A stretch of DNA of 64,000 bases from Granulicella tundricola MP5ACTX9 (GCF_000178975.2 NC_015064.1:2418001-2482000); one strand, 5' to 3'; shown: positions 50,854-61,510, counted from the stretch's first letter. Made by a program: numbers and translations. Notes: a model not told the origin generated them from the letters alone.

Positions 50854-52032
50854 CTACGTGAGGGAGACCTCTGCGCCCAGGGCGTCGCGGGCTTCGTTGC
50901 GTTCCAGCTTGAGGGCGACGAGGGCCACTGCCAGGGCGAGGCAGCAGACGGCGGCGGCTCCGAGGGGGAGGCGCTGGTAGCTGAGGCCGTAGGTGAGCAT
51001 GAGGCCGCCCATGGCTGCTCCGAGGGCGTTGCCGAGGTTGAAGGCTCCCTGGTTGAGGGTGGAGGCCAGGTTGGGTGCGCCTTTGGCTCGGTCTACGATG
51101 CGGGCCTGCAGGGGGGCTCCGGCGCCGAAGTGGACGAAGCCCCACACGAAGACCATGGCGATCTCGGCAGCGGCGTGGGGTTGGGTGAGGGGCATGAGGA
51201 GGAAGAGGACGATGAGGGTGGCCATGCCGCCGAGGATGACGCCCATGGGCTTCCAATCGCTGAGGCGGCCGCCGATGAGGTTGCCGAGGGTGATGCCGAC
51301 GCCGAAGACGACCAGGACCCAGGAGACGATGTGCGGGGGGAGATGGGTGACGGCTTCGAGGATGGGGGCGATGTAGGCGAAGACGCAGAAGAGGGCCACT
51401 GACGACAAGGTGCTGAGGGTTAGGACGAGCTGGACCTGGGGGCGTAGGACGGCGTGGAACTCGTGTTTGAGGTGGATGATCTCGGCGGGCTGGCTGGGGA
51501 CCATCTTCCAGAGGCCGATGGCGGCGATGACGCCGATGGGGACCAGGGCCCAGAAGGCGAAGCGCCAGCCGAGCCATTGGCCGAGGGCGGTGCCGGCCGG
51601 GACGCCGAGGACGTTGGCGATGGTGAGGCCGCTGAACATGAGAGCGATGGCCTGGGCGCGCTCGGATTTGGGCACGAGGTTGGCGGCGACGATGCTGCCG
51701 GCACCGAAGAAAGCTCCGTGGCAGAGGGCGGTGAGGATGCGGGCGACGAGCAGGAGGGAGTAGGTGGGGGCGAGGGCGCAGAGGATGTTGCCGGCGATGA
51801 AGACGCCCATGAGGATGAGGAGGGCGCGCTTGCGGTCGAGGCGCGCGAGGGCGAGGGCCAGGAAGGGCGAGCCGAGGGTGACGCTGAGGGCGTATCCGGA
51901 GATGAGGATGCCGGCCTTGGGGATGCTGACCTGGAAGCTGTGCGCGAGGTCCGGGAGCAGGCCCATGATGATGAACTCGGAGGTGCCGATGGCGAAGGCG
52001 GAGACGGCCAGGGCTAGGAGGGGTTTGCGCAT
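50854..52032 (-). CDS. MFS transporter, DHA1 family (AraJ/YdhP-like)
   Basis: 392 residues, 12 helices. The start LLALAVSAFAIGTSEFIIMGLLPDLA is typical of the DHA1 AraJ/YdhP/Cmr group; LARLDRKRALLILMGVF is the loop 2-3 motif. Members export sugars, drugs or arabinose-like compounds. It lies 27 bp after tRNA-Glu on the opposite strand. Substrate not assignable. Confidence 0.9.
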   Translation of the reverse strand: MRKPLLALAVSAFAIGTSEFIIMGLLPDLAHSFQVSIPKAGILISGYALSVTLGSPFLALALARLDRKRALLILMGVFIAGNILCALAPTYSLLLVARILTALCHGAFFGAGSIVAANLVPKSERAQAIALMFSGLTIANVLGVPAGTALGQWLGWRFAFWALVPIGVIAAIGLWKMVPSQPAEIIHLKHEFHAVLRPQVQLVLTLSTLSSVALFCVFAYIAPILEAVTHLPPHIVSWVLVVFGVGITLGNLIGGRLSDWKPMGVILGGMATLIVLFLLMPLTQPHAAAEIAMVFVWGFVHFGAGAPLQARIVDRAKGAPNLASTLNQGAFNLGNALGAAMGGLMLTYGLSYQRLPLGAAAVCCLALAVALVALKLERNEARDALGAEVSLT

Positions 52033-52224
52033 GACTTATTGTCGTCGATTGTTTGGGATTGGCTCGCAAGAGTGGGGCTTGAGGGGCGGGTTGCGGCGAT
52101 AATCGGTCTTTGTAACCGGGCGTGCGTGGGAGCTATGTAAAATGAGGTTCTAGGCTTATTGCGGATTCCGCCGCTCATTTACGAATCAATTACTGCTTGA
52201 TCGATACCAGGAGAAGAAAGCCCC

Positions 52225-53232
52225 ATGAAGCTGACACCAGGAAAACTCGCAGGCCTGAAGGCCGTATCGGATGCACGAGGCGTGATCGCCGCCGCCGCAA
52301 TGGATCAGCGTGGATCGCTGCAGAAGTCGCTTGCGAAGGAACGCGGCGGGATTATCGACTCGGCTGCGCTGGGTGAGTTCAAGACGCTGGTGACGGAGGT
52401 GCTGACGCGCCATGCTTCCGCCATCCTTCTGGACCCGGAGTTTGGGCTGGAGGCTTCAAAGAACCGCAACTCCGCCGGGCTGCTGCTGGCGTATGAGAAG
52501 ACCGGGTATGACTCGGCTACGCCGGGACGGCTGCCGGACCTGCTGGATGTGTGGAGTGTCCGCCGGCTGAAGGAGGCTGGAGCGGACTGCGTGAAGATTC
52601 TGCTGTACTACTCGCCGTTTGAGAAGACTGCGATCAACGATCTGAAGCATGCCTGGATCGAACGGATCGGCGATGAGTGTATTGCGCACGATATTCCGTT
52701 CTTCCTGGAGTTTGTGGGCTATGACGCTGAAGGCGGGGATGAGAAGTCGCTGGCCTATGCGATCAAGAAGCCGCTGATCGTTTCGGGCTCGATGGCGGAG
52801 TTTGGCAAGGAACGGTACAACGTCGATGTGCTGAAGGTTGAAGTGCCGGTTGAGATGAGCTACGTGGAAGGCACGAAGGCGTTCAAGGGCGAGAAGGCAT
52901 ACACCCGCGCTGAGGCTCTGCAGCACTTCCGCGATGCGGAGACGATGACGCATAAGCCGTTTATCTATCTTTCGGCGGGCGTTTCGAATCCAGTGTTCAT
53001 CGAGACGCTGGCGCTGGCTGCCGAGTCCGGCACGAAGTTCAACGGAGTGCTGTGCGGACGCGCGACCTGGAAAGACGGCATCGTGATCTACGCGAAGCAG
53101 GGCGCGGCGGCGTTCAAGGAATGGCTGGAGACGACGGGCGTGGAGAACATCTCAAACGTCAACGAGGCGCTGAAGGCAGCGACCCCCTGGTACACGAAGT
53201 TTGGGGCGAACAGCCTGGCTGAACTGGGCTAA
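52225..53232 (+). CDS. lacD: tagatose 1,6-diphosphate aldolase (LacD family)
   Basis: 335 residues. VIAAAAMDQRGSLQKSL, SAILLDPEFGL and VDVLKVEVPVEMSYVEG (Schiff-base lysine in VLKVE) are the class I LacD aldolase landmarks. It cleaves tagatose-1,6-bisphosphate (and often fructose-1,6-bisphosphate) to DHAP and glyceraldehyde-3-P. No tagatose genes adjoin, so it may act as a general class I aldolase. AGGAG precedes the ATG; a strong terminator follows. Confidence 0.93.
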   Translation: MKLTPGKLAGLKAVSDARGVIAAAAMDQRGSLQKSLAKERGGIIDSAALGEFKTLVTEVLTRHASAILLDPEFGLEASKNRNSAGLLLAYEKTGYDSATPGRLPDLLDVWSVRRLKEAGADCVKILLYYSPFEKTAINDLKHAWIERIGDECIAHDIPFFLEFVGYDAEGGDEKSLAYAIKKPLIVSGSMAEFGKERYNVDVLKVEVPVEMSYVEGTKAFKGEKAYTRAEALQHFRDAETMTHKPFIYLSAGVSNPVFIETLALAAESGTKFNGVLCGRATWKDGIVIYAKQGAAAFKEWLETTGVENISNVNEALKAATPWYTKFGANSLAELG

Positions 53233-53246
53233 GCAAGGGCTGGATC

Positions 53247-53282
53247 AGTGAAGCGCCGAGGCTGTTGGCTCGGCGCTTCACT
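53247..53282 (+). terminator. strong terminator after lacD
   Basis: AGTGAAGCGCCGAG (53247-53260) and CTCGGCGCTTCACT (53269-53282) form a perfect 14-bp stem around GCTGTTGG, followed by GTTTAAG. Confidence 0.85.
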
Positions 53283-53341
53283 GTTTAAGTGCCTTCGCGT
53301 CTTCAGGTTGACTTAAGGTCCGTTGCGTAGAGTGGAATGGG

Positions 53342-54700
53342 ATGACTCTTGAATCTCGCGTGGCTGGAATCCTGCTCTCCCTATCTGTTTCCGCATGTGC
53401 GCAGGTCACTCTACCTGCCGGCACTCCCCTTCCCGTTGCGATCCCCGTCCATCTTCCGATGCTTGCGGGTGAGACGCTGCGTTCCGAGCTGCTGTATCCG
53501 GTTTACGTGGACAATAAGCTGGTGCTGCCAGCGCACACGATCGTCCTGGGGCTCGTTCTGTCACTGAATCCGGATCATGGACGGCGAGTCTATGCGCGTT
53601 TCAGCGCCGATTTCACTCCGTTCCGAACGCCGGTGGTGGAGTTCACCTCCATCCTGCTGAAGAATGGCAGTTCCCTGCCGCTGGCGACCTCAGCCGCTAC
53701 GGATGGCGCGCCGATCTTCCGGTTGACTCCCGGACCGCCCAAGCGCGGCGGGATCATCCGGCAGCAGTACCAGGTGGTGAAGGCCAGCGTCCGGAACCAG
53801 GCGCTCTTCTACACTGCGCCGGGGCGGGGCGACCGGTTGAAGCAACTGCTCTATAACCAGCTTCCGTATCATCCGCAGCGGATCGACCAAGGGACTGCGT
53901 GGACGGTTACGACGACCGCGCCGCTGGAGCTTCCTGCCGACTCCGCTATGCTGGCCCTTGTCGCTGTTACGCCTGAGGCTGAGAACAACCACCTGCCAGA
54001 CTTTTTTGATCGGCTAACGGCTCCGGATAAGCTGGCGCAGGAGGCTCCGGAGGAGAGGCCGAAGTGGTTAATCCAGGCGTATCTGGATGAACCGATCAGC
54101 TCCGCGACCTCCCATGTAGGCGAGCCTGTGAAGGCTACGGTGGCGGTGCCGATCTTCAATGCGGACGGCTCGCTGGCGGTGCCTGAGGGAGCTGTGTTGA
54201 CAGGTACGGTGACCCAAGCGCAGCCGGCGCGACGCTTCTCCCATACGGGCAAGCTGCGGTTCACGTTTACGACCCTGACCCTGCCGGGAGCAGCGCCGAA
54301 GAACGTGCGCACGACGATGGCGGCGGCCGATGCGAAGACACCGCAGCAACTCGCCATGGACTCCGAGGGCAATGTGGCCCCGGAGCCTACGAACAAGGTG
54401 GCTCCGTTGATCTATGCGGCGCTGGCTGCGTTGCCGCTGCACCATGACCGGGATGCGGATGCGGGCGAGCAGTTCGGCAAGAATGCGCTGGCTTCGAACA
54501 GCCTGGGGCTGATCGGGTTTATCATTGGGACGGCTTCGCGGCAGGCGGCCGTGTCTGGAGCGATCGGGGCTTATGGAGCGGCGGTCTCGATGTACCGAGC
54601 CTACTTCGCGCGAGGTAAGGAGACGGCCTTTGCACGGAATACGCGGATCGTTCTGAAGACGGAGGCTACCCAGGTGACGCGGCTGAAGCCGGCTAGCTGA
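53342..54700 (+). CDS. secreted hypothetical protein
   Basis: 452 residues with a signal peptide (SVSACAQ). Two regions have the same flavour: LPAGTPLPVAIPVHLPMLAGETLRSELLYPVYVDNKLVLPAHTIVLG and VGEPVKATVAVPIFNADGSLAVPEGAVLTGTVTQ, suggesting a repeated beta-rich domain that resembles the VirB10/TrbI-type (LPxGTxLxGxVxxA) strand pattern. A glycine/alanine helix near 395-425 may insert in a membrane. Probably envelope-associated. Its stop abuts the guaA stop (54701). Confidence 0.7.
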   Translation: MTLESRVAGILLSLSVSACAQVTLPAGTPLPVAIPVHLPMLAGETLRSELLYPVYVDNKLVLPAHTIVLGLVLSLNPDHGRRVYARFSADFTPFRTPVVEFTSILLKNGSSLPLATSAATDGAPIFRLTPGPPKRGGIIRQQYQVVKASVRNQALFYTAPGRGDRLKQLLYNQLPYHPQRIDQGTAWTVTTTAPLELPADSAMLALVAVTPEAENNHLPDFFDRLTAPDKLAQEAPEERPKWLIQAYLDEPISSATSHVGEPVKATVAVPIFNADGSLAVPEGAVLTGTVTQAQPARRFSHTGKLRFTFTTLTLPGAAPKNVRTTMAAADAKTPQQLAMDSEGNVAPEPTNKVAPLIYAALAALPLHHDRDADAGEQFGKNALASNSLGLIGFIIGTASRQAAVSGAIGAYGAAVSMYRAYFARGKETAFARNTRIVLKTEATQVTRLKPAS

Positions 54701-56284
54701 TTACTCCCACTCGATGGTGCCGGGTGGCTTGCTGGTGATGTCGTAGACGACGCGGTTGATGCCGCGGACCTCGCTGACGATGCGGCTGGAGATCTTGCGG
54801 AGGACTTCGTAGGGGAGCGGCGCCCAGTCTGCCGTCATGCCGTCTTCGCTTTCGACCGCGCGGATGGCGCAGGTGTTGGCGTAGGTGCGCTGGTCTCCCA
54901 TGACGCCGACGGATTTGACCGGCAGCAGGACCGCGAAGCTTTGCCAGACCTTGCGGTAGAGGCCGGCGGCTTTGATCTCTTCGACGACGATGGCGTCGGC
55001 TTCCTGCAGGATGGCGACGCGCTCTGCTGTGACCTCACCGAGGATGCGGACGGCGAGGCCGGGGCCTGGGAAGGGTTGGCGCTCGATGATCTCGTCCGGC
55101 ATGCCGAGGTCGCGGCCGATGCGGCGAACCTCATCCTTGAAGAGGTCGCGGAGGGGTTCGATGAGCTTGAGCTTCATGTCCGCGGGCAGGCCTCCGACGT
55201 TGTGGTGGCTCTTGATGGTCTGCGACGGGCCTTTGACGCTGGAGCTTTCAATGACGTCGGGGTAGAGGGTTCCCTGGACGAGCCATGCGATCTCTTCGCC
55301 TGCGGACTTTTCTGCCTCGAAGATCTTCTTGGCCTCGTCGTCGAAGACCGAGATGAACTCGCCGCCGATGACCTTGCGCTTGGTCTCGGGGTCGGTGACT
55401 CCGGCGAGCTTGGTGAGGAAGCGGTCGGCTGCATCGACGGCGACGACGTTGAGGCCGAGCTGCTCGCGCATGGTGGCGTGGACTTTGGCGAACTCGTCTT
55501 TGCGGAGGACGCCGTTGTTGACGAAGATGCAGGTGAGGCGGTCGCCGATGGCGCGTGCGACGAGGACGGCGGCGACGGACGAATCGACGCCTCCGCTGAG
55601 GCCGCAGATGGCGTGCCCGGTGCCGACCTGGGCTTTGACGCGCTCGATGGTGGTCTGGATGAAGTGCTCGGGAGTCCAGTTGGCCTCGCAGCCGCAGATG
55701 TCGAGCGCGAAGTTGCGGAGAAGCTCCATGCCCTGGCGGGTGTGGGCGACCTCCGGGTGGAACTGCACGGCCCAGATGCGGCGATCTTCGTCGGCGATGC
55801 CGGCGACTGCGTTGGCGGTCTCGGCGGTGCGCTCAAAGCCGGGCGGCAAGGCTACGGCGTGGTCGCCGTGGGACATCCAGACATCAAGCGTGCCGGGGAG
55901 GCCGGCGAAGAGTTTGGTTTCGCGGATGACTTCTACGCTGGCGTGGCCGTACTCGCGTTGCGCGGCGCTCTCTACCTTGCCGCCTAGATGATGCACGATG
56001 AACTGGAGGCCGTAGCAGATGCCGAGGATGGGTACGTCCATCTTGAGGAGGGCGGGATCGGCTGCGGGGGCGTCGGGATCGTAGACGGAGTTGGGGCCGC
56101 CGGAGAGGACGAGACCCATGGGGGCGAGGGCCTTGATCTGGTCGAGCGGCGTGGTGCAGGGCAGGACGACGGAGAAGACGTTGAACTCACGGATGCGGCG
56201 GGCGATGAGCTGCGTGTACTGCGAGCCAAAGTCCAGGATGACGATGGTCGAGGTGCTGGCTGAGATGTTGGTTGGAGTATCCAC
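54701..56284 (-). CDS. guaA: GMP synthase (glutamine-hydrolysing)
   Basis: 527 residues, full length. Class I amidotransferase domain: [22 protein letters not shown] (catalytic Cys), FHPEV (His/Glu). PP-loop ATP pyrophosphatase: [13 protein letters not shown]-terminal dimer domain ending PGTIEWE. It converts XMP to GMP. The GTG start is immediately after GGAGGT with no spacing, so the annotated start is doubtful; an in-frame stop just upstream rules out a longer one. Confidence 0.97.
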   Translation of the reverse strand: MDTPTNISASTSTIVILDFGSQYTQLIARRIREFNVFSVVLPCTTPLDQIKALAPMGLVLSGGPNSVYDPDAPAADPALLKMDVPILGICYGLQFIVHHLGGKVESAAQREYGHASVEVIRETKLFAGLPGTLDVWMSHGDHAVALPPGFERTAETANAVAGIADEDRRIWAVQFHPEVAHTRQGMELLRNFALDICGCEANWTPEHFIQTTIERVKAQVGTGHAICGLSGGVDSSVAAVLVARAIGDRLTCIFVNNGVLRKDEFAKVHATMREQLGLNVVAVDAADRFLTKLAGVTDPETKRKVIGGEFISVFDDEAKKIFEAEKSAGEEIAWLVQGTLYPDVIESSSVKGPSQTIKSHHNVGGLPADMKLKLIEPLRDLFKDEVRRIGRDLGMPDEIIERQPFPGPGLAVRILGEVTAERVAILQEADAIVVEEIKAAGLYRKVWQSFAVLLPVKSVGVMGDQRTYANTCAIRAVESEDGMTADWAPLPYEVLRKISSRIVSEVRGINRVVYDITSKPPGTIEWE

Positions 56285-56326
56285 ACCTCCAGTCTAAACG
56301 CAGCGTGCGCCTGCCTGGGACAGGGA

Positions 56327-56497
56327 CTAGTTTGGGTCTTTGGCGCGGGTGTTCTGGACGCCGGTCACGATGCCGATGCCGAGCAGCACGACGACGATGG
56401 CGCCGATCCAATGCTGCGGGAGGTGCATGAGGTGCGCCATATAAGCGACACCCGCAATGACGATGAGGTAACCGAAGGCGTACAGACCGAAGGACAT
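56327..56497 (-). CDS. small two-helix membrane protein
   Basis: 56 residues from ATG 56495-56497, six bases after GGGAGA. Two hydrophobic helices (FGYLIVIAGVAYMAHLMH and WIGAIVVVLLGIGIVTGV) with a short polar tail. It lies 42 bp upstream of guaA on the same strand. Family unknown to me. Confidence 0.65.
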   Translation of the reverse strand: MSFGLYAFGYLIVIAGVAYMAHLMHLPQHWIGAIVVVLLGIGIVTGVQNTRAKDPN

Positions 56498-56590
56498 AGG
56501 AATCTCCCGCGTGCCATGGGAAAGGCACTCCACCGTGAGATGCAGATTCCGGGGGAGTTACGGGACAAAATTTGTGTCGGTCTGGGGAGC

Positions 56591-57538
56591 TTAGGAGCGA
56601 CGCCAGAGATCGAGATACGAGACCAGGCGGGCTACGTGAAAGAAGTCTGAGCCGAGCAGATAAACCACGGTAACGGCTGCCCACCACCAGGCCAGGAACT
56701 CCGGCGTGGTCACGCTCTGGAACGGCAGCGGTGTGGCGGAGAAGACCATGGCGAGGACGATGAGGGCGATCTTGACGATGCCCATGACGAGATTGATCTC
56801 GATGAGATTGGATTTGAGTGCGCCGAGATTTCCTGCTGCTCGCAGGCTGGCGAGGGGGCCGGTGTCGTTGAGCATGGCAAGCAGGGGCGCGACGCCGAAC
56901 CACCAGCTGACCAATGACCAGAGGATGAAGAGGGCGATGGTCAGGACGATGACGAGGGCGCAGTAGAGGACGAGGTTGGGCTCTGACCCTGCGGCGATGG
57001 GGCCGGTGATGGCGGTGTGGGAGCTCCAGGTGAGGGCCTTGAACCAGATCACGAAGCTGGCGGCCAGCGCGGTGATGCGGATGGCCTGGAGGATCATCAG
57101 GGTGATGGGGCGGGCGTGGAGGGTGGGGTCGACACGGCGCAGGACGGCGGTGCGGCCGAAGGAGGAGACGATGACCCACGTCGCCAGGAGGAGGGGTGCG
57201 AGCCATGCGCCTAGGTGCAGGATCTGCGGGAGGACCAGGCCGATGGCTCCGGCGAACTTGCCGGCTGCGCCCATGGGGTCTGCGGTGAGGGCTCCTACGG
57301 GGTCGTTGAGGAGGGTGCGATCAAGGCCGAGGCGGGCGGGGTCCAGGGTGCCATCGGTTGCGGCCAGCAGGATGCGGCGGAGTTGCACGACGACGACCCA
57401 GACGGCGGGCATGCCGTAAACCCAGCGCCAGAGGACCTCAAGGCCGGTGAGGCCGGGGTTCGTCCAGCAGAGCGAGAGGGTGCGGACGAAGGACTGCGTG
57501 CCCCGGACCGGTTGCGCGCCGTGAGCCGTCGCGGCCAC
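56591..57538 (-). CDS. multi-pass membrane protein of unknown function
   Basis: 315 residues from GTG one base after the leuS stop, so translation is probably coupled to leuS. About six membrane helices (VLWRWVYGMPAVWVVVV, LAPLLLATWVIVSSFG, LVLYCALVIVLTIALFILW, IVKIALIVLAMVFS, FLAWWWAAVTVVYLLG). FVRTLSLCWTNPGLTGLEVLWRW at the start and HARPITLMILQAIR are possible family markers. Function unknown. Confidence 0.75.
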   Translation of the reverse strand: MAATAHGAQPVRGTQSFVRTLSLCWTNPGLTGLEVLWRWVYGMPAVWVVVVQLRRILLAATDGTLDPARLGLDRTLLNDPVGALTADPMGAAGKFAGAIGLVLPQILHLGAWLAPLLLATWVIVSSFGRTAVLRRVDPTLHARPITLMILQAIRITALAASFVIWFKALTWSSHTAITGPIAAGSEPNLVLYCALVIVLTIALFILWSLVSWWFGVAPLLAMLNDTGPLASLRAAGNLGALKSNLIEINLVMGIVKIALIVLAMVFSATPLPFQSVTTPEFLAWWWAAVTVVYLLGSDFFHVARLVSYLDLWRRS

Positions 57539-57539
57539 G

Positions 57540-60107
57540 CTATTTCACCACGAGGTTGACGAGCTTGCCGGGGACGTAGACGACCTTCACGATGGTCTTG
57601 CCTGCGATGCGGGCTGCGACCTTTTCGTCCAGGAGTGCGGCGGCTTTGACCTCTTCGTCCGTGCTTTCTGAGGGCAGCTTGATGACGTTGGCGAGCTTGC
57701 CGTTGACCTGGACGGGGATGGAGATCTCATCCTCACGGGCCAGGGCTGCGTCGGACTCCGGCCAGGGGTGGCGGAAGACGATTCCCTGCTCGCCAAGCGT
57801 CTCCCAGAGCTCTGCCGCAAGGAAGGGCGCGAAGGGGGCGATCATCTGGATCAGCGAGCGCAGGGTCGACTTGACCGTGGCTGCGGTGACCTGGCCTGCG
57901 TCGATGGCGGCTTCGTTGGCGGTGATCTCGTTGACCAGGATCATGATGGACGAGATGGAGGTGTTGAAGTGCCAGCGTCCGCTGAAGTCGTGGGTGACCT
58001 TGGCGATGGTCTGGTGCAGCTTGCGCAGGAGCGCGGCGTCTGCCGGGCCTGCTTCACCGCCCTCAAGCTGAGCGAACTTGGTCGTCAGGCGGAAGATCTT
58101 GCCGAGGAAGCGGCTGATGCCGGCGACGCCTTCCTCCTGCCAGTCGAGGTCGCGGTCAGGGGGAGCGGCGAAGAGGGCGTACATGCGGGTGGCGTCCGCG
58201 CCGTAGCGGTCGATCATGAGGTCCGGGCTGACGACGTTGCCCTTGGACTTGGACATCTTGGCGCCGTCCTTGATGACCATGCCCTGGGTGAAGAGGCGCT
58301 CGGCGGGCTCATCGTTGACGATGAGGCCGAGGTCGCGCATGACCTTGGTCCAGAAGCGCGAGTAGATGAGGTGCAGGATGGCGTGCTCGACGCCGCCGAT
58401 GTACTGGTCGATGGGGAACCAGTAGTTGACCTTGGCGGAGTCGAAGGGGGCGGTGTCGTTGTGGGGGTCGGTGTAGCGGTAGAAGTACCAGCTTGAATCG
58501 ACGAAGGTGTCCATGGTGTCGGTCTCGCGACGCGCGGGTCCGCCACATTTGGGGCAGGTGGTGTTGACGAACTCCGGCACGCGGCCGAGGGGCGAGCCGC
58601 CCTCCTGGGTGATGGCGATCTGCTCCGGGAGGAGGATGGGAAGCTGCGATTCAGGTACAGGGATGGGTTCATCTGCGCCGCAGGCCTCGCAGTAGACCAT
58701 AGGGATGGGGGTGCCCCAGTAACGCTGGCGGCTGACGCCCCAGTCCTTGAGGCGATAGGTGACGGTCTTCGACCCGAAGCTGCCTGTTTCCACGAAGGCG
58801 GCCATCTTGTCCTGGGCTTCGAGACAGGCCTCGCCGGACCACTCGCCGGAGTCGATGAGGACGGCTTCTTCTTCGGCGAGGTATGGCAGAGGGAGGTCGT
58901 CGGTGTCGAGATTGGGGGCGATGACGCGCTTGATGGGCAGGTTGTACTTGGTGGCGAACTCGAAGTCGCGCTCATCGTGCGCGGGCACGCTCATGATGGC
59001 GCCAGTGCCGTAGTCGGCCAGGATGTAGTTGGCGACCCAGATGGGAACGCGCTCGCCGTTGAAGGGATTGACGGCGAAGCGGCCGGTGGGAACGCCGTGC
59101 TTTTCGATTGCGCCAAGCTCATCCGTCTCGCGGGCCTTCTGCTGCTGGAGCAGGAGGGCTTCGATCTCTTCGGCGAGCCTGGGGTCCTCGGCGGCGAAGG
59201 CCTTGGCGACCGCGTGCTCCGGGGCGAGTTGGATGGAGGTCGCGCCGAAGATGGTGTCGACGCGCGTGGTGAAGACGGTGATCTTCGATCCGTTGCTGGC
59301 AGACGCGGGCGCGTTGGCGACCATGAAGTCGACGTTGGTGCCTTCACTGCGGCCAATCCAGTTGCGCTGCATGGTGCGGACTTTTTCCGGCCAGCCTTCG
59401 AGCTTGTCGAGGCCGGTGAGGAGTTCGTCCGCGTACTTGGTGATGCGGAGGAACCACTGGGTGAGGTCGCGCTGCTCGACGACGGTCTCGTCATGACGCC
59501 AGCAACGGCCTTGGATGACCTGCTCGTTGGCGAGGACGGTGGCGCACTGCGGGCACCAGTTGACCTTGCTCTTCTTGCGGTAGGCCAGGCCGCGCTCAAA
59601 CATCTTGAGGAAGAGCCACTGGTTCCAGCGGTAGTAGTCGGGGAGGCAGGTGGTGACCTCTTTGGACCAGTCAAAGCCCATGCCGAGGCGCTGGAACTGC
59701 TTCTTCATGGAGGCGATGTTGGAGAGCGTCCACTCACGCGGGGGCACGTTGTTCTTGAGAGCGGCGTTCTCCGCCGGCAGCCCGAAGGCGTCCCAGCCCA
59801 TGGGGTGCAGGACGTTGTGGCCACGCATCCACATGAAACGCGCGAGCGCGTCGCCGATGGCGTAGTTGCGGACGTGGCCGATGTGAAGGGCACCGCTGGG
59901 GTACGGGAGCATCTCCAGGCAGTAGTACTTGGGTTTGCCGGAGTCGTGGGCGTCGGCGGCGTAGAGGCTGGGGTCAGCGTCCCAGCGGGCCTGCCATTTG
60001 GGCTCGATCTCAGCCGGCGTGTAGCGCTGCGGCTGGTTCGGCTCTGCGGAGGCGGCGTCAGACTGGGGCGAATTTCCTGCGTTTTCAGGCAAAGATATAT
60101 CAGACAT
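57540..60107 (-). CDS. leuS: leucyl-tRNA synthetase
   Basis: 855 residues. HIGH motif in YPSGALHIGHVRNY, KMSKS in GAKMSKSKGNVVSPDLM, zinc-knob cysteines in CPQC and CPKCGGPA, and the CP1 editing domain in between. It charges tRNA-Leu. First in a short unit with the membrane protein gene (56591-57538). Start ATG at 60105-60107. Confidence 0.98.
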   Translation of the reverse strand: MSDISLPENAGNSPQSDAASAEPNQPQRYTPAEIEPKWQARWDADPSLYAADAHDSGKPKYYCLEMLPYPSGALHIGHVRNYAIGDALARFMWMRGHNVLHPMGWDAFGLPAENAALKNNVPPREWTLSNIASMKKQFQRLGMGFDWSKEVTTCLPDYYRWNQWLFLKMFERGLAYRKKSKVNWCPQCATVLANEQVIQGRCWRHDETVVEQRDLTQWFLRITKYADELLTGLDKLEGWPEKVRTMQRNWIGRSEGTNVDFMVANAPASASNGSKITVFTTRVDTIFGATSIQLAPEHAVAKAFAAEDPRLAEEIEALLLQQQKARETDELGAIEKHGVPTGRFAVNPFNGERVPIWVANYILADYGTGAIMSVPAHDERDFEFATKYNLPIKRVIAPNLDTDDLPLPYLAEEEAVLIDSGEWSGEACLEAQDKMAAFVETGSFGSKTVTYRLKDWGVSRQRYWGTPIPMVYCEACGADEPIPVPESQLPILLPEQIAITQEGGSPLGRVPEFVNTTCPKCGGPARRETDTMDTFVDSSWYFYRYTDPHNDTAPFDSAKVNYWFPIDQYIGGVEHAILHLIYSRFWTKVMRDLGLIVNDEPAERLFTQGMVIKDGAKMSKSKGNVVSPDLMIDRYGADATRMYALFAAPPDRDLDWQEEGVAGISRFLGKIFRLTTKFAQLEGGEAGPADAALLRKLHQTIAKVTHDFSGRWHFNTSISSIMILVNEITANEAAIDAGQVTAATVKSTLRSLIQMIAPFAPFLAAELWETLGEQGIVFRHPWPESDAALAREDEISIPVQVNGKLANVIKLPSESTDEEVKAAALLDEKVAARIAGKTIVKVVYVPGKLVNLVVK

Positions 60108-60169
60108 ACTCCCTTGATTGTACCCGCCTGGATGGACCTGACATGTCTGTGAACTATCCTTGGGGGATC

Positions 60170-61462
60170 ATGTCGACCGATCAGACTGCCGCCAGTAAGA
60201 CCGCTTCACGTATGAACTGGGGAGGCAACTACGCCTTCCAGGCCGCCACGCTGCATGAGCCGGGGACGGTGGATGAGGTAAGGGAGATCGTCGCCAGGGC
60301 CGCCAAGGTGAAGGCGCTGGGGAGTGCGCACTCGTTCAACAGCATTGCGGATACGGACGGGACGCAGGTTTCTCTCGCAAGGCTGAAGTCTATGGAGCTG
60401 AATGTTGCGGAGAAGACCGTCACGGTGGGGAGCGGCATCATCTACGCGCAGCTTGCGCCGTACCTGCATGAGCGTGGATTTGCGGTGCATAACCTGGCTT
60501 CCCTGCCGCATATTTCCGTGGTGGGCGCTTGCCTGACGGCGACGCATGGCTCCGGCAGCGGGAACGGTTGCCTTTCGACCGCGGTGTCCGGGTTTGAGTT
60601 TGTGGCGGCCGATGGCTCGCTGCAGACGCTCTCACGGGCTAAGGATGGCGAGCTCTTTGCCGGGGCGGTGGTGAATCTGGGCGGCCTGGGGATCATCACA
60701 AGCGTGACGCTGGAGGTGCAGCCGGCGTTTGAGGTCGCGCAGTCTGTCTATGAGGGTCTTGCGCTGAGCCAACTGGAGAAGCATCTTGAGGAGATCTTCC
60801 TCAGCGGATACAGCGTGAGCCTGTTTACGGACTGGCAGGAGCAGCGGATACGGCAGGTCTGGGTGAAGCGGCGCGTCGAGTCTGGGGTTCCGCCTGTGTT
60901 TGCGCCGGAATTGTTTGGGGCTACGCTGGCGACGAAGACGCTGCATCCGTTGCCGAACGGCTCAACCGAGAACCGCACGGTGCAGTTGGGGATTCCGGGG
61001 CCGTCGTTTGAGCGGCTGCCGCACTTCCGGCCAGACCTCACGCCCAGCAACGGCGAGGAGTTGCAGACGGAGTACTTCGTCCCACTCGACCGCGGATATG
61101 AGGCAATTATGGCCGTGGAGGAGTTGCGCGACCGCATCACGCCGCACCTGTTCATCTCTGAGCTGCGGACGGTGGCAGCGGATGACCTCTGGATGAGCAT
61201 GGCCTATCGGCGGCCTTCCCTGGCGCTGCACTTTACCTGGAAACGGAACTGGGAGGGCGTACGTGAGGTGTTGCCGCTGATCGAGGCGAAGCTTGCGCCC
61301 TTTGCCGCAAGACCGCACTGGGCGAAGCTCTTCACCGTGCCGCCCGCGCAGGTACAGCAGCTCTATCCCCGGATGTACGACTTCAAGGCGTTGCTGGCCA
61401 AGTACGATCCGCAGGGCAAGTTTCGCAATGCGTTTCTGGATACCAATGTCTTCGACCTCTGA
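60170..61462 (+). CDS. FAD-linked alditol oxidase-like protein (VAO family)
   Basis: 430 residues from ATG 60170, preceded by GGGGGA; a start nine codons earlier is possible. VAO-fold FAD domain: KALGSAHSFNSIADTDG, where the histidine matches the covalent flavin-linking His of alditol oxidase, then GACLTATHGSGSGNGCLS. The C-terminal ALO domain has LHFTWKRNWEGV and FTVPPAQVQQLYPRMYDFKALLAKYDPQGKFRN. Likely oxidises a polyol (xylitol, sorbitol) or aldonolactone with O2. The two alternatives are not separable by eye. Confidence 0.88.
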   Translation: MSTDQTAASKTASRMNWGGNYAFQAATLHEPGTVDEVREIVARAAKVKALGSAHSFNSIADTDGTQVSLARLKSMELNVAEKTVTVGSGIIYAQLAPYLHERGFAVHNLASLPHISVVGACLTATHGSGSGNGCLSTAVSGFEFVAADGSLQTLSRAKDGELFAGAVVNLGGLGIITSVTLEVQPAFEVAQSVYEGLALSQLEKHLEEIFLSGYSVSLFTDWQEQRIRQVWVKRRVESGVPPVFAPELFGATLATKTLHPLPNGSTENRTVQLGIPGPSFERLPHFRPDLTPSNGEELQTEYFVPLDRGYEAIMAVEELRDRITPHLFISELRTVAADDLWMSMAYRRPSLALHFTWKRNWEGVREVLPLIEAKLAPFAARPHWAKLFTVPPAQVQQLYPRMYDFKALLAKYDPQGKFRNAFLDTNVFDL

Positions 61463-61510
61463 TCTGGCGACAACTTCAGCCAAGCTAAGCCCACACCGGG
61501 CATCCCTTGC